A stretch of 64,000 nt of DNA from Comamonadaceae bacterium (lineage in GTDB: Bacteria > Pseudomonadota > Gammaproteobacteria > Burkholderiales > Rhodocyclaceae): positions 45,401 through 109,400 of the forward strand of contig JANLJE010000004.1 of NCBI GenBank assembly GCA_029255645.1, read 5' to 3'. A program made the position numbers and the translations under genes. Positions 20,139-28,969 of this stretch are shown piece after piece (the first letter of the stretch is position 1; each line of letters begins with the position of its first letter). The notes under the pieces are model-generated. The model did not search any database, was not told the DNA's origin, and saw nothing but the letters and a program-made list of their open reading frames with translations.

Positions 20139-21659
20139 ATGATCTACACCCTGCCCGGCACGAGTGGCGCCAAACATCAATATCGGACCCGGTACGACAA
20201 CTTCATCGGCGGCAAGTGGGTCGCCCCGGTGCGCGGCGAGTACTTCGACGTCATCACCCCCATCACCGGCAAGCCTTACACCCAGGCCGCCCGTTCCGGT
20301 GCCGAAGACATCGAGCTCGCTCTGGATGCCGCCCATGCCGCCGCCGAACAGTGGGGCAAGACCGCCCCCGCGGCGCGCGCCGACCTCCTCTTGAAGATCG
20401 CCGACCGCATCGAAGCCAACCTGGAAAAGCTGGCCTATGTGGAAACCGTGGATAACGGCAAGGCCATCCGCGAAACCCTGAACGCCGACATTCCCCTTGC
20501 GGCCGACCACTTTCGCTACTTCGCCGGCTGTCTGCGCGCCCAGGAAGGCAGCCTCTCCGAGATCGACGGGGAACTGGTGGCCTATCACTTCCATGAGCCC
20601 CTGGGCGTCGTCGGCCAGATCATTCCCTGGAACTTCCCCATCCTGATGGCCACCTGGAAGCTCGCCCCCGCCCTCGCCGCCGGTAACTGCGTGGTTTTGA
20701 AGCCGGCCGAATCCACTCCCATCAGCATCCTGGTGCTCACCGAGCTGATCGCCGATCTGCTGCCGCCGGGCGTCCTCAACATCGTCAATGGCTACGGCCG
20801 GGAGGCCGGGATGCCGCTCGCCAACAGCCGCCGCATCGCCAAGATCGCCTTTACCGGCTCCACCGCCACCGGCCGGCTGATCGCCCAGGCCGCGGCCCAG
20901 AACCTGATTCCCTCGACCCTGGAACTAGGCGGCAAGTCTCCCAACATCTTCTTTGAAGACGTGATGGCGGCCGATGACGATTTCCTCGACAAGGCGATCG
21001 AAGGGCTCGTCCTGTTCGCTTTCAATCAGGGCGAAGTGTGTACCTGCCCGTCGCGCGCCCTGATCCAGGAATCCATCTACGACGAGTTCATGGAGCGGGT
21101 GCTGCCCCGGGTCAAGGCCATCAAGCTGGGCAATCCCCTCGACACCGAGACCATGATGGGGGCCCAGGCTTCCCAGATACAACTGGACAAGATCCTCTCC
21201 TACCTCGACATCGGCCGCCAGGAAGGAGCCGAGTGCCTGATCGGCGGGGCTCGCGCCGTTCTCGAAGGTGAGCTGGCCGAGGGCTACTACATCCAGCCCA
21301 CCTTGTTCAAGGGACACAACAAGATGCGCATCTTCCAGGAAGAAATCTTCGGACCGGTGCTGGCCGTGACCACCTTCAAGAGCGAAGCCGAGGCCCTGGA
21401 AATCGCCAATGACACCCCCTATGGCCTGGGCGCCGGGGTCTGGAGCCGCAACGGCAACATCGCCTACCGCATGGGCCGCGGCATCAAGGCCGGCCGGGTG
21501 TGGACCAACTGCTACCATGCCTATCCGGCCCACGCTGCCTTCGGCGGCTACAAGGAATCCGGCATCGGCCGCGAAACCCACAAGATCATCCTCGAGCACT
21601 ACCAGCAGATCAAGAACCTGCTGGTGAGCTACAGCCCCAAGGCTCTGGGCCTTTTTTGA
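20139..21659 (+). CDS. NAD-dependent acetaldehyde-type aldehyde dehydrogenase (ExaC/AcoD/AldB-like)
   Basis: 506 residues from the ATG at 20139, preceded by GAGGAG. The cofactor and catalytic motifs are [18 protein letters not shown], the general base E262 in LELGGKSPN and the nucleophile C301 in [11 protein letters not shown], followed by a second Cys at 303 typical of this subfamily. Such enzymes oxidise acetaldehyde and similar aldehydes to acids with NAD+, in acetoin or ethanol breakdown. The linkage with an AcoR-like regulator and a DUF779 gene is the standard arrangement. Cytoplasmic, normal length, no oddities. Confidence 0.95.
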   Translation: MIYTLPGTSGAKHQYRTRYDNFIGGKWVAPVRGEYFDVITPITGKPYTQAARSGAEDIELALDAAHAAAEQWGKTAPAARADLLLKIADRIEANLEKLAYVETVDNGKAIRETLNADIPLAADHFRYFAGCLRAQEGSLSEIDGELVAYHFHEPLGVVGQIIPWNFPILMATWKLAPALAAGNCVVLKPAESTPISILVLTELIADLLPPGVLNIVNGYGREAGMPLANSRRIAKIAFTGSTATGRLIAQAAAQNLIPSTLELGGKSPNIFFEDVMAADDDFLDKAIEGLVLFAFNQGEVCTCPSRALIQESIYDEFMERVLPRVKAIKLGNPLDTETMMGAQASQIQLDKILSYLDIGRQEGAECLIGGARAVLEGELAEGYYIQPTLFKGHNKMRIFQEEIFGPVLAVTTFKSEAEALEIANDTPYGLGAGVWSRNGNIAYRMGRGIKAGRVWTNCYHAYPAHAAFGGYKESGIGRETHKIILEHYQQIKNLLVSYSPKALGLF

Positions 21660-21744
21660 GGCTTTTCGAGTTTCATCTTCTCTCTGCGTGTCTTGTAGGG
21701 CGGGTGGGCTGTGGTCCACCCCTTTTTTTCAAGGAGGAGACATC

Positions 21745-22107
21745 ATGCCCGAGCGCATCCTCGCCACCCCTGCCGCCCTTGCCCTGGTGGAGCGCCTAAA
21801 GGCCCGCCACGGCCCTTTGCTGTTCTACCAGTCCGGCGGCTGCTGCGAAGGCAGCGCCCCCCTTTGCCTACGCGCCGGGGAATTGCAGATCGGCCCGAAT
21901 GACATCCTGCTCGGCCACATCGCCGGCGTTCCCTTCTACACCAGCGCCACCGAATTCAACCTCCTGCGCTCTAGCGAGCTGACCCTGGACGTGGTCCGGG
22001 GCCGGGGCGACAGCTTTTCCCTCGAAGCCGCGGAGGGTGACTGTTTCATCGTGCATTCGCGCCGCTTCAGCGACGCCGAATTGCTCGCCCTGGAACAGGC
22101 GGGCTAA
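21745..22107 (+). CDS. DUF779 family protein
   Basis: 120 residues from the ATG at 21745 (MPERILATPAALALVERLKA), with AAGGAGGAG ahead. The segment LLFYQSGGCCEGSAPLCL, with a Cys pair, and the end block GDCFIVHSRRFSDAEL define the family. DUF779 genes nearly always follow ExaC/AldB-type aldehyde dehydrogenases, so the two are presumably made together from the sigma-54 promoter. The biochemical role is unknown; the Cys-rich loop suggests metal or thiol chemistry (inference). Confidence 0.9.
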   Translation: MPERILATPAALALVERLKARHGPLLFYQSGGCCEGSAPLCLRAGELQIGPNDILLGHIAGVPFYTSATEFNLLRSSELTLDVVRGRGDSFSLEAAEGDCFIVHSRRFSDAELLALEQAG

Positions 22108-22141
22108 AACCGGGGAACCGGGGCGCCGGGGGGCGGATCGA

Positions 22142-22768
22142 TCAGAACGGGACCGGCGACTCGAGTTCGAGCCAGACGCCGGTAGCGGGATGGACGAAGG
22201 CCAGCCGGCAGGCATGCAGCAGCAGCCGGGGCGAGGCGGCATGGCCGGCGGGGCTGGCATAGAGCTCGTCGCCCAGAATCGGATGGCCGATCGCCTGCAT
22301 ATGCACCCGCAACTGGTGCGAGCGCCCGGTATGCGGCAGCAGCCGCACCCGGCTCCGCTGTCCGCCTTCCCGGCCCAGGCAGCGAAATTCGGTCAGGGAG
22401 GGCTTGCCATGGGTAAAGCACACCCTCTGCCGCGGCCGCCTCGGCCAGTCGCAGATGAGCGGCAGCTCGACGAAGCCTGCATCCGCCTCCAGGCGGCCTT
22501 CGAGCACCGCTTCGTAGGCCTTGTCGATCCGGCGCTGCTCGAACAGCCGGCCAAGGGCGGCCTGCATCGCCTTGCTCCGGGCCATCAGCATCAGGCCCGA
22601 GGTCGCCATGTCGAGACGATGCACCGTCAGGGCCTCGGGAAACCCGGCCTGGACCCGGGCGCTCAGGCAGTCCTGCTTGTCCGCGCCGCGGCCGGGCACC
22701 GACAAAAGCCCGGCGGGTTTGTCGAGCACGAGTAGATGCTCGTCGGCATGAAGAATGGCAAGCGTCAT
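22142..22768 (-). CDS. rluA: RluA-family 23S rRNA/tRNA pseudouridine synthase
   Basis: 208 residues from MTLAILHADEHLLVLDKPAG (ATG at 22768). The catalytic Asp is in VHRLDMATSGLMLMA, and LLPHTGRSHQLRVHMQAIGHP plus GDELYA are the other RluA-family motifs. There is no S4 domain, and the length matches RluA (about 219 residues), which modifies U746 of 23S rRNA and U32 of some tRNAs. Related enzymes of the same fold cannot be fully excluded. A 9-bp tandem repeat lies immediately before the start codon, so no usual ribosome binding site is apparent there apart from its GGG runs. Confidence 0.87.
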   Translation of the reverse strand: MTLAILHADEHLLVLDKPAGLLSVPGRGADKQDCLSARVQAGFPEALTVHRLDMATSGLMLMARSKAMQAALGRLFEQRRIDKAYEAVLEGRLEADAGFVELPLICDWPRRPRQRVCFTHGKPSLTEFRCLGREGGQRSRVRLLPHTGRSHQLRVHMQAIGHPILGDELYASPAGHAASPRLLLHACRLAFVHPATGVWLELESPVPF

Positions 22769-22769
22769 G

Positions 22770-22796
22770 GCAGCAGGGGCAGCAGGGGCAGCAGGG
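22770..22796. repeat. Tandem repeat, 3 x 9 bp, upstream of rluA
   Basis: Three perfect GCAGCAGGG units end one base from the rluA start codon (minus strand). It could affect translation because on the mRNA it reads CCCTGCTGC repeatedly and leaves no purine-rich ribosome binding site. Confidence 0.85.
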
Positions 22797-22923
22797 AGGC
22801 AACAGGGCGCAAAGGCTGGCATTGTACGCCGCCGGCGGTGGGCCATGATTGCACCAAAACCCCAACTCCCCTAGGCTTACCCACCCCAATTTATATCCAC
22901 CCCAATCACTCCTGGAGAACCTC

Positions 22924-23964
22924 ATGCTCAGTCGACGCCCCCTTGGCAATTCCAACCTCACCGTCCCCAGCCTCTGCCTGGGCACCATGACCTTCGGCCA
23001 GCAGACCCCGGCAGCCGATGCCCACGCCCAACTCGATCTGGCGCTGGACCAGGGCATCAATTTCATCGACGCGGCCGAGATGTACCCGGTGCCCGCCCAG
23101 GCCGCAAGCTACGGCGCCACGGAAACCATCATTGGCGACTGGCTGGTCCGCCAGCCCCGGGACAAGATCATCCTCGCCACCAAGGTCGCCGGTCCCGCCC
23201 GAGCCATGGACTGGATTCGCGGTGGCCCCCCGGCCATGGACCGGGCCAACATCCGCGCCGCCATCGCCGGGTCGCTAAAGCGCCTGCGCACCGACTATAT
23301 CGACCTGTATCAACTGCACTGGCCCGAGCGCAATCAGCCTATGTTCGGCCAATGGCAGTTCGACCCGAAAGCGGAGCGGGAATGCACCCCTTTGCTCGAA
23401 CAACTGCAAACCCTGGCGGAACTGGTGCAGGAGGGCAAGGTGCGCGCCATCGGCGTTTCCAACGAGCACCCCTGGGGCATCATGGAATTCCTGCGCCTGG
23501 GCCGGGAGCACGGCCTGCCCCTGGTGGCCTCCGTCCAGAATGCCTACAGCCTGCTCAACCGCAAATTCGAATATGGTCTCGACGAAGTCTGCTGGCGCGA
23601 AAACGTGGGCCTCTTGGCCTACTCGGTGCTGGGCTTTGGCCACCTGACCGGCAAGTACCTGGATAACCCCACGGCTCCCGGCCGCATCAACCTGTTTCCC
23701 CAGTTCGGCCAGCGCTACGACAAGCCCGGCGTCCCCCCGGCCGTGCGCGCCTACGCCGAACTGGCCCGCGCCCACGGTCTGACGCCCACCCAGCTGGCCC
23801 TGGCCTTCGTCACCTCGCGGCCCTTCGTCACCAGCGCCATCATCGGCGCCTCCAGCCTGGCACAGTTGCGCGAAAACCTGGAGGCCTGCGCCCAGCCCCT
23901 GAGCCCGGAACTGGCGGTGGAAATCGACCGCATCCACCTCCTGCACAGCAACCCGGCCCCCTGA
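22924..23964 (+). CDS. tas: Aldo/keto reductase, Tas family
   Basis: 346 residues from MLSRRPLGNSNLTVPSLCLG; TGGAG precedes the ATG. Strongly similar in wording to E. coli Tas: GTMTFGQQ, INFIDAAEMYPVP, KRLRTDYIDLYQLHWPER, AYSLLNRKFEYGL, and a C-terminus ending PAP. The catalytic Asp-Tyr-Lys-His set of aldo/keto reductases is visible (D and Y in the AEMYPVP region, K in ATKVAGP, H in QLHWPE). NADPH-dependent; the natural substrate of Tas is unknown, although it can suppress tyrosine auxotrophy in E. coli. Confidence 0.92.
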   Translation: MLSRRPLGNSNLTVPSLCLGTMTFGQQTPAADAHAQLDLALDQGINFIDAAEMYPVPAQAASYGATETIIGDWLVRQPRDKIILATKVAGPARAMDWIRGGPPAMDRANIRAAIAGSLKRLRTDYIDLYQLHWPERNQPMFGQWQFDPKAERECTPLLEQLQTLAELVQEGKVRAIGVSNEHPWGIMEFLRLGREHGLPLVASVQNAYSLLNRKFEYGLDEVCWRENVGLLAYSVLGFGHLTGKYLDNPTAPGRINLFPQFGQRYDKPGVPPAVRAYAELARAHGLTPTQLALAFVTSRPFVTSAIIGASSLAQLRENLEACAQPLSPELAVEIDRIHLLHSNPAP

Positions 23965-24005
23965 GTCCTTATAACGATTTGAACTATGCCAATCATAAAA
24001 AATTC

Positions 24006-24034
24006 TTAAAACATTATTTAGCGGCCGGTAAAAT
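24006..24034 (+). promoter_or_regulatory. Promoter of cysDN
   Basis: TTAAAA, 17 bases, then TAAAAT lies 35 bases before the cysD start, in a markedly AT-rich 100-base stretch (23965-24035) that stands out in this GC-rich DNA. Such AT-rich upstream DNA is typical of CysB-activated promoters, although I cannot mark a definite CysB site. Confidence 0.5.
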
Positions 24035-24068
24035 GCGCTCCATCCCATTCACGTCAGACTGATTTTTC

Positions 24069-25007
24069 ATGACCGCACCCCTGACTCAACACACCCTTTC
24101 CCATCTGGACTGGCTCGAAGCCGAAGCCATCCACATCATGCGGGAAGTGGCCGGCCAGTGCGCCAACCCGGTGCTGCTCTTTTCCGGCGGCAAGGATTCC
24201 ATCTGCCTCTTGCGCCTCGCCGAAAAGGCCTTTCGCCCCGGCAGGTTCCCCTTTCCCCTGCTGCACATCGACACCGGCCACAACTACCGCGAGGTGATCG
24301 AATTCCGGGACCGGCGCGCCGCCGAGCTGGGCGAACGGCTGATCGTCCGCTCGGTGGAGGCTTCCATGGCGCGCGGCACGGTGGTCTTGAAACACCCGGG
24401 CGAATCGCGCAACAAGCATCAGTCGGTGACGCTGCTTGAAGCCATCGAGGAGTTCGGCTTCGACTGCTGCATCGGCGGCGCCCGCCGCGACGAGGAAAAG
24501 GCCCGGGCCAAAGAGCGCATCATGAGTTTTCGCGACGAGTTCGGCCAATGGGACCCGAAGAACCAGCGCCCGGAACTCTGGAACCTCTACAACGCCCGGG
24601 TCCACAAGGGCGAGAACATCCGTGCCTTCCCGATCTCGAACTGGACGGAAATGGACGTGTGGCAGTACATCGAGCGGGAACACCTGGAGCTGCCCAGCCT
24701 CTACTTCGCCCACACGCGGCCCGTGGTGCTGCGCCAGGGCGCCCTCGTGCCGGTCGATGTGCCGCTGGTGACGGGCGAACTCACCAACCGGCCCAAGGCC
24801 GGTGAAGAAATCCTCGAGAAGCGGGTGCGCTTTCGCACCGTGGGCGACATTTCCTGCACCGCCCCGGTCGAGTCGGATGCCGACACGGTGGAAAAGATCG
24901 TCCTGGAAACCGCCACCACCCCCCTCACCGAACGCGGCGCCACGCGGCTGGACGACCAGACCAGCGAGGCCTCCATGGAACAACGCAAGAAAGAGGGTTA
25001 TTTCTGA
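24069..25007 (+). CDS. cysD: Sulfate adenylyltransferase subunit 2
   Basis: 312 residues. The PAPS-reductase-like fold with an ATP-binding SGGKDSICLLRLA loop, LLHIDTGHNYREVIEFRD, and the C-terminal GGARRDEEKARAKERI segment are typical. CysD makes adenylyl sulfate (APS) from sulfate and ATP with the GTPase CysN, in the cytoplasm. Its stop overlaps the cysN start (TGATG), so subunits are made in step. No cysC, cysH or sulfite reductase gene is in the window. Confidence 0.98.
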   Translation: MTAPLTQHTLSHLDWLEAEAIHIMREVAGQCANPVLLFSGGKDSICLLRLAEKAFRPGRFPFPLLHIDTGHNYREVIEFRDRRAAELGERLIVRSVEASMARGTVVLKHPGESRNKHQSVTLLEAIEEFGFDCCIGGARRDEEKARAKERIMSFRDEFGQWDPKNQRPELWNLYNARVHKGENIRAFPISNWTEMDVWQYIEREHLELPSLYFAHTRPVVLRQGALVPVDVPLVTGELTNRPKAGEEILEKRVRFRTVGDISCTAPVESDADTVEKIVLETATTPLTERGATRLDDQTSEASMEQRKKEGYF

Positions 25008-26299
25008 TGTCCGCCCCCGAAAAAATCGAAGCCCCGGTCCAGGTGGAAGACCACGGCCTGCTGCGCTTTCTCACCTGTGGCAGCGTCGATGACGGCAAGA
25101 GCACCCTGATCGGCCGCCTGCTGTTTGACACCAAGGCCATCCTCGCCGACACCCTGCAGGCCATCGAACGCACCTCGCAAAAGCGCGGCACCGGCGCCAT
25201 CGACCTGTCGCTCCTCACCGACGGCCTCCAGGCCGAGCGGGAACAGGGCATCACCATCGATGTGGCCTACCGCTATTTTTCCACCGGAACGCGCAAGTAC
25301 ATCATCGCCGACGCCCCGGGCCACGAGCAGTACACCCGCAACATGGTCACCGCCGCCTCCACCGCCAACCTGGCGATCATCCTGGTCGATGCCAGAAAAG
25401 GCGTGCTCACCCAGACCCGGCGCCACTCCACCCTGGCCCACCTGGTCGGCATTCCCCACCTCCTGGTCGCCATCAACAAGATGGACCTGGTGGATTACTC
25501 AGAGCAAACCTTTGCAAAGATCAAGGCCGATTATCTCGAATTCGCCGCCCGCCAGGGCATCGCCGACGTGCGCTTCATTCCCCTCTCCGCCCTCAACGGC
25601 GACATGGTGGTGGAGCGCGGCGAGCGGCTGAACTGGTACGACGGCCCCACCCTGATCGAGATTCTCGAAACCACCCCCGCCGCCCACACGGAACACGCGG
25701 AACCCTTCCGCTTTCCGGTGCAATACGTCTGCCGCCCCCAGGATTCCGCCAACCCGGAGCTGCACGACTACCGTGGCTTCATGGGCCAGGTGGAATCCGG
25801 CAGCATCCAGGTGGGCGACGCCGTCACCGTGCTGCCCTCGGGCCGCCGCACCACGGTGAAGGCCGTGCACCTGGGCGGGGTGGACATCGGCCGGGCCATC
25901 ACCGAACAATCCGTGACCCTGCTCCTCAGCGACGAGATCGACATCTCCCGCGGCGACATGATCGTCAAGCGCGCGGAAGCCCCCACCCCGGTCAAGGAGA
26001 TCCGCGCCACCGTCTGCTGGCTTTCCGAGACCCCCATGGACCGGGCCCGCACCTACCTGATCCGCCACACCACCCGGGAAGTCAAGGCCAGGCTCGCCGC
26101 CATCGCCCACCGGCTGGATGTGAATACCCAGGAAAAAATGCCCGCCGAGCAGCTCGCCATGAACGACATCGCCCAGGTGGAATTGAAACTCGCCCAGCCT
26201 ATCTTTGCCGACCCCTACACGGTCAACCGCAGCACCGGCGCCTTCATCCTCATCGATGAAAGCAACAACAATACCGTGGGCGCAGGAATGATTCTGTAA
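25007..26299 (+). CDS. cysN: Sulfate adenylyltransferase subunit 1 (GTPase)
   Basis: 430 residues. An EF-Tu-like GTPase with G1 GSVDDGKSTLIG, G3 DAPGHEQY, and G4 NKMD, then two beta-barrel domains ending in FILIDESNNNTVGAGMI. It lacks a fused APS kinase (CysC) domain: the protein stops at the CysN length of about 430-475. GTP hydrolysis drives APS formation by CysD. Second and last gene of the operon, followed by a terminator. Confidence 0.98.
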   Translation: MSAPEKIEAPVQVEDHGLLRFLTCGSVDDGKSTLIGRLLFDTKAILADTLQAIERTSQKRGTGAIDLSLLTDGLQAEREQGITIDVAYRYFSTGTRKYIIADAPGHEQYTRNMVTAASTANLAIILVDARKGVLTQTRRHSTLAHLVGIPHLLVAINKMDLVDYSEQTFAKIKADYLEFAARQGIADVRFIPLSALNGDMVVERGERLNWYDGPTLIEILETTPAAHTEHAEPFRFPVQYVCRPQDSANPELHDYRGFMGQVESGSIQVGDAVTVLPSGRRTTVKAVHLGGVDIGRAITEQSVTLLLSDEIDISRGDMIVKRAEAPTPVKEIRATVCWLSETPMDRARTYLIRHTTREVKARLAAIAHRLDVNTQEKMPAEQLAMNDIAQVELKLAQPIFADPYTVNRSTGAFILIDESNNNTVGAGMIL

Positions 26300-26316
26300 G
26301 CCCTCCCCCCCAACGC

Positions 26317-26342
26317 AACGCCTCCCGATGTGGAGGCGTTTT
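26317..26342 (+). terminator. Rho-independent terminator after cysN
   Basis: A perfect 9-bp stem (AACGCCTCC / GGAGGCGTT), a 6-base loop and a T-rich end, 18 bases after the cysN stop. The A/T-flanked stem could serve both directions, but the regA gene ends 140 bases away. The 26343-26483 gap has no other feature I can support. Confidence 0.85.
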
Positions 26343-26483
26343 GCATTTGCCCTGGCGAAAACCAGAACGCACGTTCCATGAGCGGATAGGGCTGGAAAAG
26401 CCGGGCCGGGGGCAATTGCTGCGATGGAGGCGTATCTGCCGGCTGTGCCCGGGGCGGCGCAGCCTTGCTCCGGAAGCCCGGGC

Positions 26484-27038
26484 CTATTCCCGTACCGGCC
26501 GCTTGGCCAGTTTGCGCTGCAGGGTGCGGCGGTGCATCTTCAGGGCCCGGGCGGTGGCGGAAATGTTGCCCTGGTGCTGGTTCAGGACCTTCTGGATGTG
26601 TTCCCACTCCAGCCGTTCCACCGAAGGGGGATGGGCGGCCACGGGGATGTCCGCATCGCCGCTCGTGCGGCCCAGGGCGGCGATGATTTCGTCCGGGTCG
26701 GCGGGTTTGGTGAGGTAGTGGGTGGCGCCGAGCTTGATCGCTTCCACCGCAGTGGCGATGCTGGCGTAACCGGTGAGCATGACGATGCGGGTCCGGGGAT
26801 CAAGGGCGTGCAGGGCTTCGATCAGCCCCAGGCCCGATGCGTCGCCCAGGCGCAGGTCCACCACGGCATACCCCGGGGAAAACTGGCGCGCCAGGGGCAG
26901 GGCCGCTGCCGGGCAGTCGGCGGCCTGGACCTGGAAGCCCCGGCGCTCCAGGGCCCGGGCCAGGACGGCGCGGAAGATTTCATCGTCGTCTACCAGCAGC
27001 AGGCGGGGAGCTTCCAGGGCGATTCCGGCAGTGCTCAT
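26484..27038 (-). CDS. regA: RegA/PrrA/RoxR-family redox response regulator
   Basis: 184 residues. The receiver domain has acidic pocket DDD at 17-19, the phosphorylated D61 in VVDLRLGD, and the Lys in YLTKPAD. The short effector domain is the Fis-like helix-turn-helix (GNISATARALKMHRRTLQRK), which is nearly invariant in RegA proteins. These regulators control respiration, electron transport and, in some, carbon or nitrogen fixation genes. The ATG overlaps the regB stop (ATGA). Adjacent regB and the opposing cyd operon fit the RegBA/RoxSR role. Confidence 0.94.
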   Translation of the reverse strand: MSTAGIALEAPRLLLVDDDEIFRAVLARALERRGFQVQAADCPAAALPLARQFSPGYAVVDLRLGDASGLGLIEALHALDPRTRIVMLTGYASIATAVEAIKLGATHYLTKPADPDEIIAALGRTSGDADIPVAAHPPSVERLEWEHIQKVLNQHQGNISATARALKMHRRTLQRKLAKRPVRE

Positions 27039-28426
27039 GCGGCGATCCGGGTAAGGGGCCGGGCCAGCATCGCTGCGGGGTGCGCATCGCTCCGGGGGCT
27101 TGCGCCGGCCTGGGTCTGGTTCGATGCGGCCAGGTTTTCCAGCGGCAGACAGATCCGGATGCAGCTGCCGCGGGGTTGCCGCTTGCTGATTTCCACGGTG
27201 CCGCCCAGGTGTTCGATGGTGGCATTGGTGAGAAAGAAGCCTATGCCCAGGCCCTCGCCCTTTTCCTGGCGGATGAAGTCCCGGCCCAGGAGGCTGGCGA
27301 GGTGGCTGTCGATGCCGCGGCCTGCGTCCAGGATGCGGATTTCCAGCTGGTTGCGGTCCCAGTCGAGCTGCAGGCGGAGGCTTTCGGGGCTGGCATTGGC
27401 GCCGTTGTCGAGCAGGCTCTGCAGGGCCTGGTCCAGGCTGCGGTCCGCCGCGATCAAGGGCGGGGGTTCATCGTTTCCGATTTCCAGGGCCTGCAGGCGC
27501 ACTTCCGGGCGCAGCAGCCGCCATTCATTCATCAACCCGCGGACCCACTGGTCGGCGCCCAGGGGCGGGCGGGTTTCCCCGGCGGCCACCATGTCGGCGA
27601 GGATGCCCTTGCAGCGCTGCAATTGCTGGCGCAGCAGGCGTAGCTGATCCCGGTTTTCCCCAGGGGGCAGATCCTGCTCCAGTTCGCTCACCAGTACCGC
27701 CATGGTCGATAGCGGGGTGCCAAGCTTGTGGGCGGCGCCGGCCGCCTGCAGGCCCAGGGCCAGGACCTTTTCCTGGCGCAGGGATTTTTCCCGGGTCTGC
27801 TGCAGCAGCCGTTCTTGTTGCCGCAGGGCCATGGCCTGGCGGCTCAGGAAGATGATGATGATCAAGCTGCTGAGGATGTAATTGAGCCACATGCCGGCGA
27901 TGTGCAGGGCAAAGCCGTCCCCCTGGCCGGCGTGCGCGCCGCCCACGCCGCAGGTTTCCGCCAGCAGCTGGTCCAGGGTCTTGAGACTGCCTTCCGGCGG
28001 CGGCAGGGGCTGGTTGAAGAACAAGAGCAGGCTGTAGGCGGCCAGGGAGAGGCCGGCCAGGTACCAGCCGAAGCGCCGGGGCAGCACCACGGCGGCGATG
28101 GTCATGGGCAACAGCAAGAGGGAGGCAAAGGGGTTGCTGGAGCCGCCGGCGAAGTAGAGCAGCCAGGCCAGTGTGCCCACGTCGAAGCAGAGCTGGGCAA
28201 ACAGCTCCTGGTCGCTGACGGTGCCGACGTGGCGCAGGCGCCAGGCGGTGGCCAGGTTGATCAGGAAGAGGAAGGCGATGCCGGCCAGCATGGGCGCCAG
28301 CGGCAGAGGCATCTTCCAGCCCACGCTGATCAAGGCGATCAGGGAAATCTGGGTCGCCAGGGTGACCCAGCGCAGGGTGAGCAGGCGCTCCAGGGCGCTG
28401 ACGGGGTGGGGGGTGCTGGTGAGCAT
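27035..28426 (-). CDS. regB: RegB/PrrB/RoxS-family redox-sensing histidine kinase
   Basis: 463 residues. About six membrane helices fill the first ~195 residues, with the quinone-binding heptapeptide GGSSNPF at 94-100. The phosphorylated His is H233 in AAHKLGTPLSTMA. A Cys at 272 (LQRCKGIL) sits 39 residues later, where Rhodobacter RegB has its redox-active Cys265 (40 after H225), so redox sensing by disulfide is likely retained. The ATPase domain shows LLDNGANAS and GEGLGIGFFLTNATIEHLGG. The last ~40 residues (after PRGSCIRICLPLE) are a non-conserved tail. Faces the cyd operon. Confidence 0.95.
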   Translation of the reverse strand: MLTSTPHPVSALERLLTLRWVTLATQISLIALISVGWKMPLPLAPMLAGIAFLFLINLATAWRLRHVGTVSDQELFAQLCFDVGTLAWLLYFAGGSSNPFASLLLLPMTIAAVVLPRRFGWYLAGLSLAAYSLLLFFNQPLPPPEGSLKTLDQLLAETCGVGGAHAGQGDGFALHIAGMWLNYILSSLIIIIFLSRQAMALRQQERLLQQTREKSLRQEKVLALGLQAAGAAHKLGTPLSTMAVLVSELEQDLPPGENRDQLRLLRQQLQRCKGILADMVAAGETRPPLGADQWVRGLMNEWRLLRPEVRLQALEIGNDEPPPLIAADRSLDQALQSLLDNGANASPESLRLQLDWDRNQLEIRILDAGRGIDSHLASLLGRDFIRQEKGEGLGIGFFLTNATIEHLGGTVEISKRQPRGSCIRICLPLENLAASNQTQAGASPRSDAHPAAMLARPLTRIAA

Positions 28427-28466
28427 GGGCGAATTTTATCCGGCGGTTGGGGCTTTGTTCCCGGGC

Positions 28467-28481
28467 GCGACAATCCGTCGC
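28467..28481. promoter_or_regulatory. GCGAC-N5-GTCGC dyad, candidate RegA site
   Basis: Perfect inverted GCGAC halves with 5-base spacing, 36 bases above the regB start codon. This resembles the GCGNC...GNCGC half-site arrangement reported for RegA/PrrA-type effector domains. It could serve autoregulation of regBA and control of cyd. Confidence 0.5.
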
Positions 28482-28653
28482 AAGGGGCCCAGGCCCCGCC
28501 CTGAGCGGACTCGTGCGGGCGTGACAATTTACCGCATCAATTTTTTCCGGGGGGGCCGCTAGACTGCGCCCGTCCGTTTGCTGATCCCGAATGGACGGCG
28601 CGTTCCGTACCCTCCCAGGCGGGGCGCGCCTTATTACTCTCGTGGGGAGATCC

Positions 28654-28680
28654 GGCAGGGCTGGTTTTGCCAGCCCTGCC
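28654..28680 (+). other. Perfect 11-bp hairpin in cyd leader
   Basis: GGCAGGGCTGG / CCAGCCCTGCC with a TTTTG loop. It lies just upstream of the possible leader reading frame. It is not followed by a T run, so a structural or translational role is more likely than termination. Confidence 0.5.
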
Positions 28681-28702
28681 GCCATCGAGTCGGAGGTCCG
28701 CC

Positions 28703-28969
28703 ATGAAGGCAATCCTGCCGGGTGCAGGTCCGGTACCCGGCCGCCGGACATCGAGCCGTCCGGTTCAGGGATATTCGTGCCACCCTGTTGGCCCCTCTGT
28801 TTGCCCCTCTGTTGGCCCCTTCTGCATCTGGCGGGGCAGAGCCGGCATCCGGATCACGTTTTTCCGCCTGTCCCGGGAATCATCCCGGGCGGCGGCCAAC
28901 CTGGCATGGCGTTGGGGTAACCCGACAACGCCGCGTCCAGCCTGTAAAACCACAATGGAGTCACCATGA
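28703..28969 (+). CDS. Possible leader/upstream ORF of cydA (88 aa)
   Basis: The ATG at 28703 has CGGAGG five to six bases before it and the frame runs 88 codons to a TGA overlapping the cydA ATG (ATGA). The product ([20 protein letters not shown]...) is rich in Pro, Gly, Arg and Cys, contains the 12-bp repeat as [12 protein letters not shown], and resembles no known protein. Codon usage is not convincing. It may be a translated leader that couples to cydA, or chance. Confidence 0.25.
   Translation: MKAILPGAGPVPGRRTSSRPVQGYSCHPVGPSVCPSVGPFCIWRGRAGIRITFFRLSRESSRAAANLAWRWGNPTTPRPACKTTMESP
28785..28820. repeat. Tandem repeat, 3 x 12 bp, upstream of cydA
   Basis: CTGTTGGCCCCT, CTGTTTGCCCCT, CTGTTGGCCCCT. 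Two copies are identical and the middle has one change. It lies 145 bases before cydA, inside the possible leader ORF. Confidence 0.9.

Larger units (their letters stand above)
28427..28965. other. 539-base divergent regulatory region between regB and cydA
   Basis: The gap is long for this genome. It holds a RegA-like dyad (28467-28481), a 7-G run near 28550, a perfect 11-bp hairpin (28654-28680), a 3 x 12-bp tandem repeat (28785-28820), and a possible upstream reading frame (28703-28969) ending in the cydA start codon. No clear FNR/ANR box is found: the only ATCAA half-site (near 28535) has no partner at the right spacing. Confidence 0.7.

Noticed and set aside
26484..27038. NtrC-like or Fis regulator
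   Set aside because: The 184-residue length, single receiver plus Fis-type helix-turn-helix, and the linked RegB kinase identify RegA instead.
28520..28545. FNR/ANR box upstream of cydA
   Set aside because: An ATCAA half-site exists, but the partner half does not match TTGAT at the required spacing.
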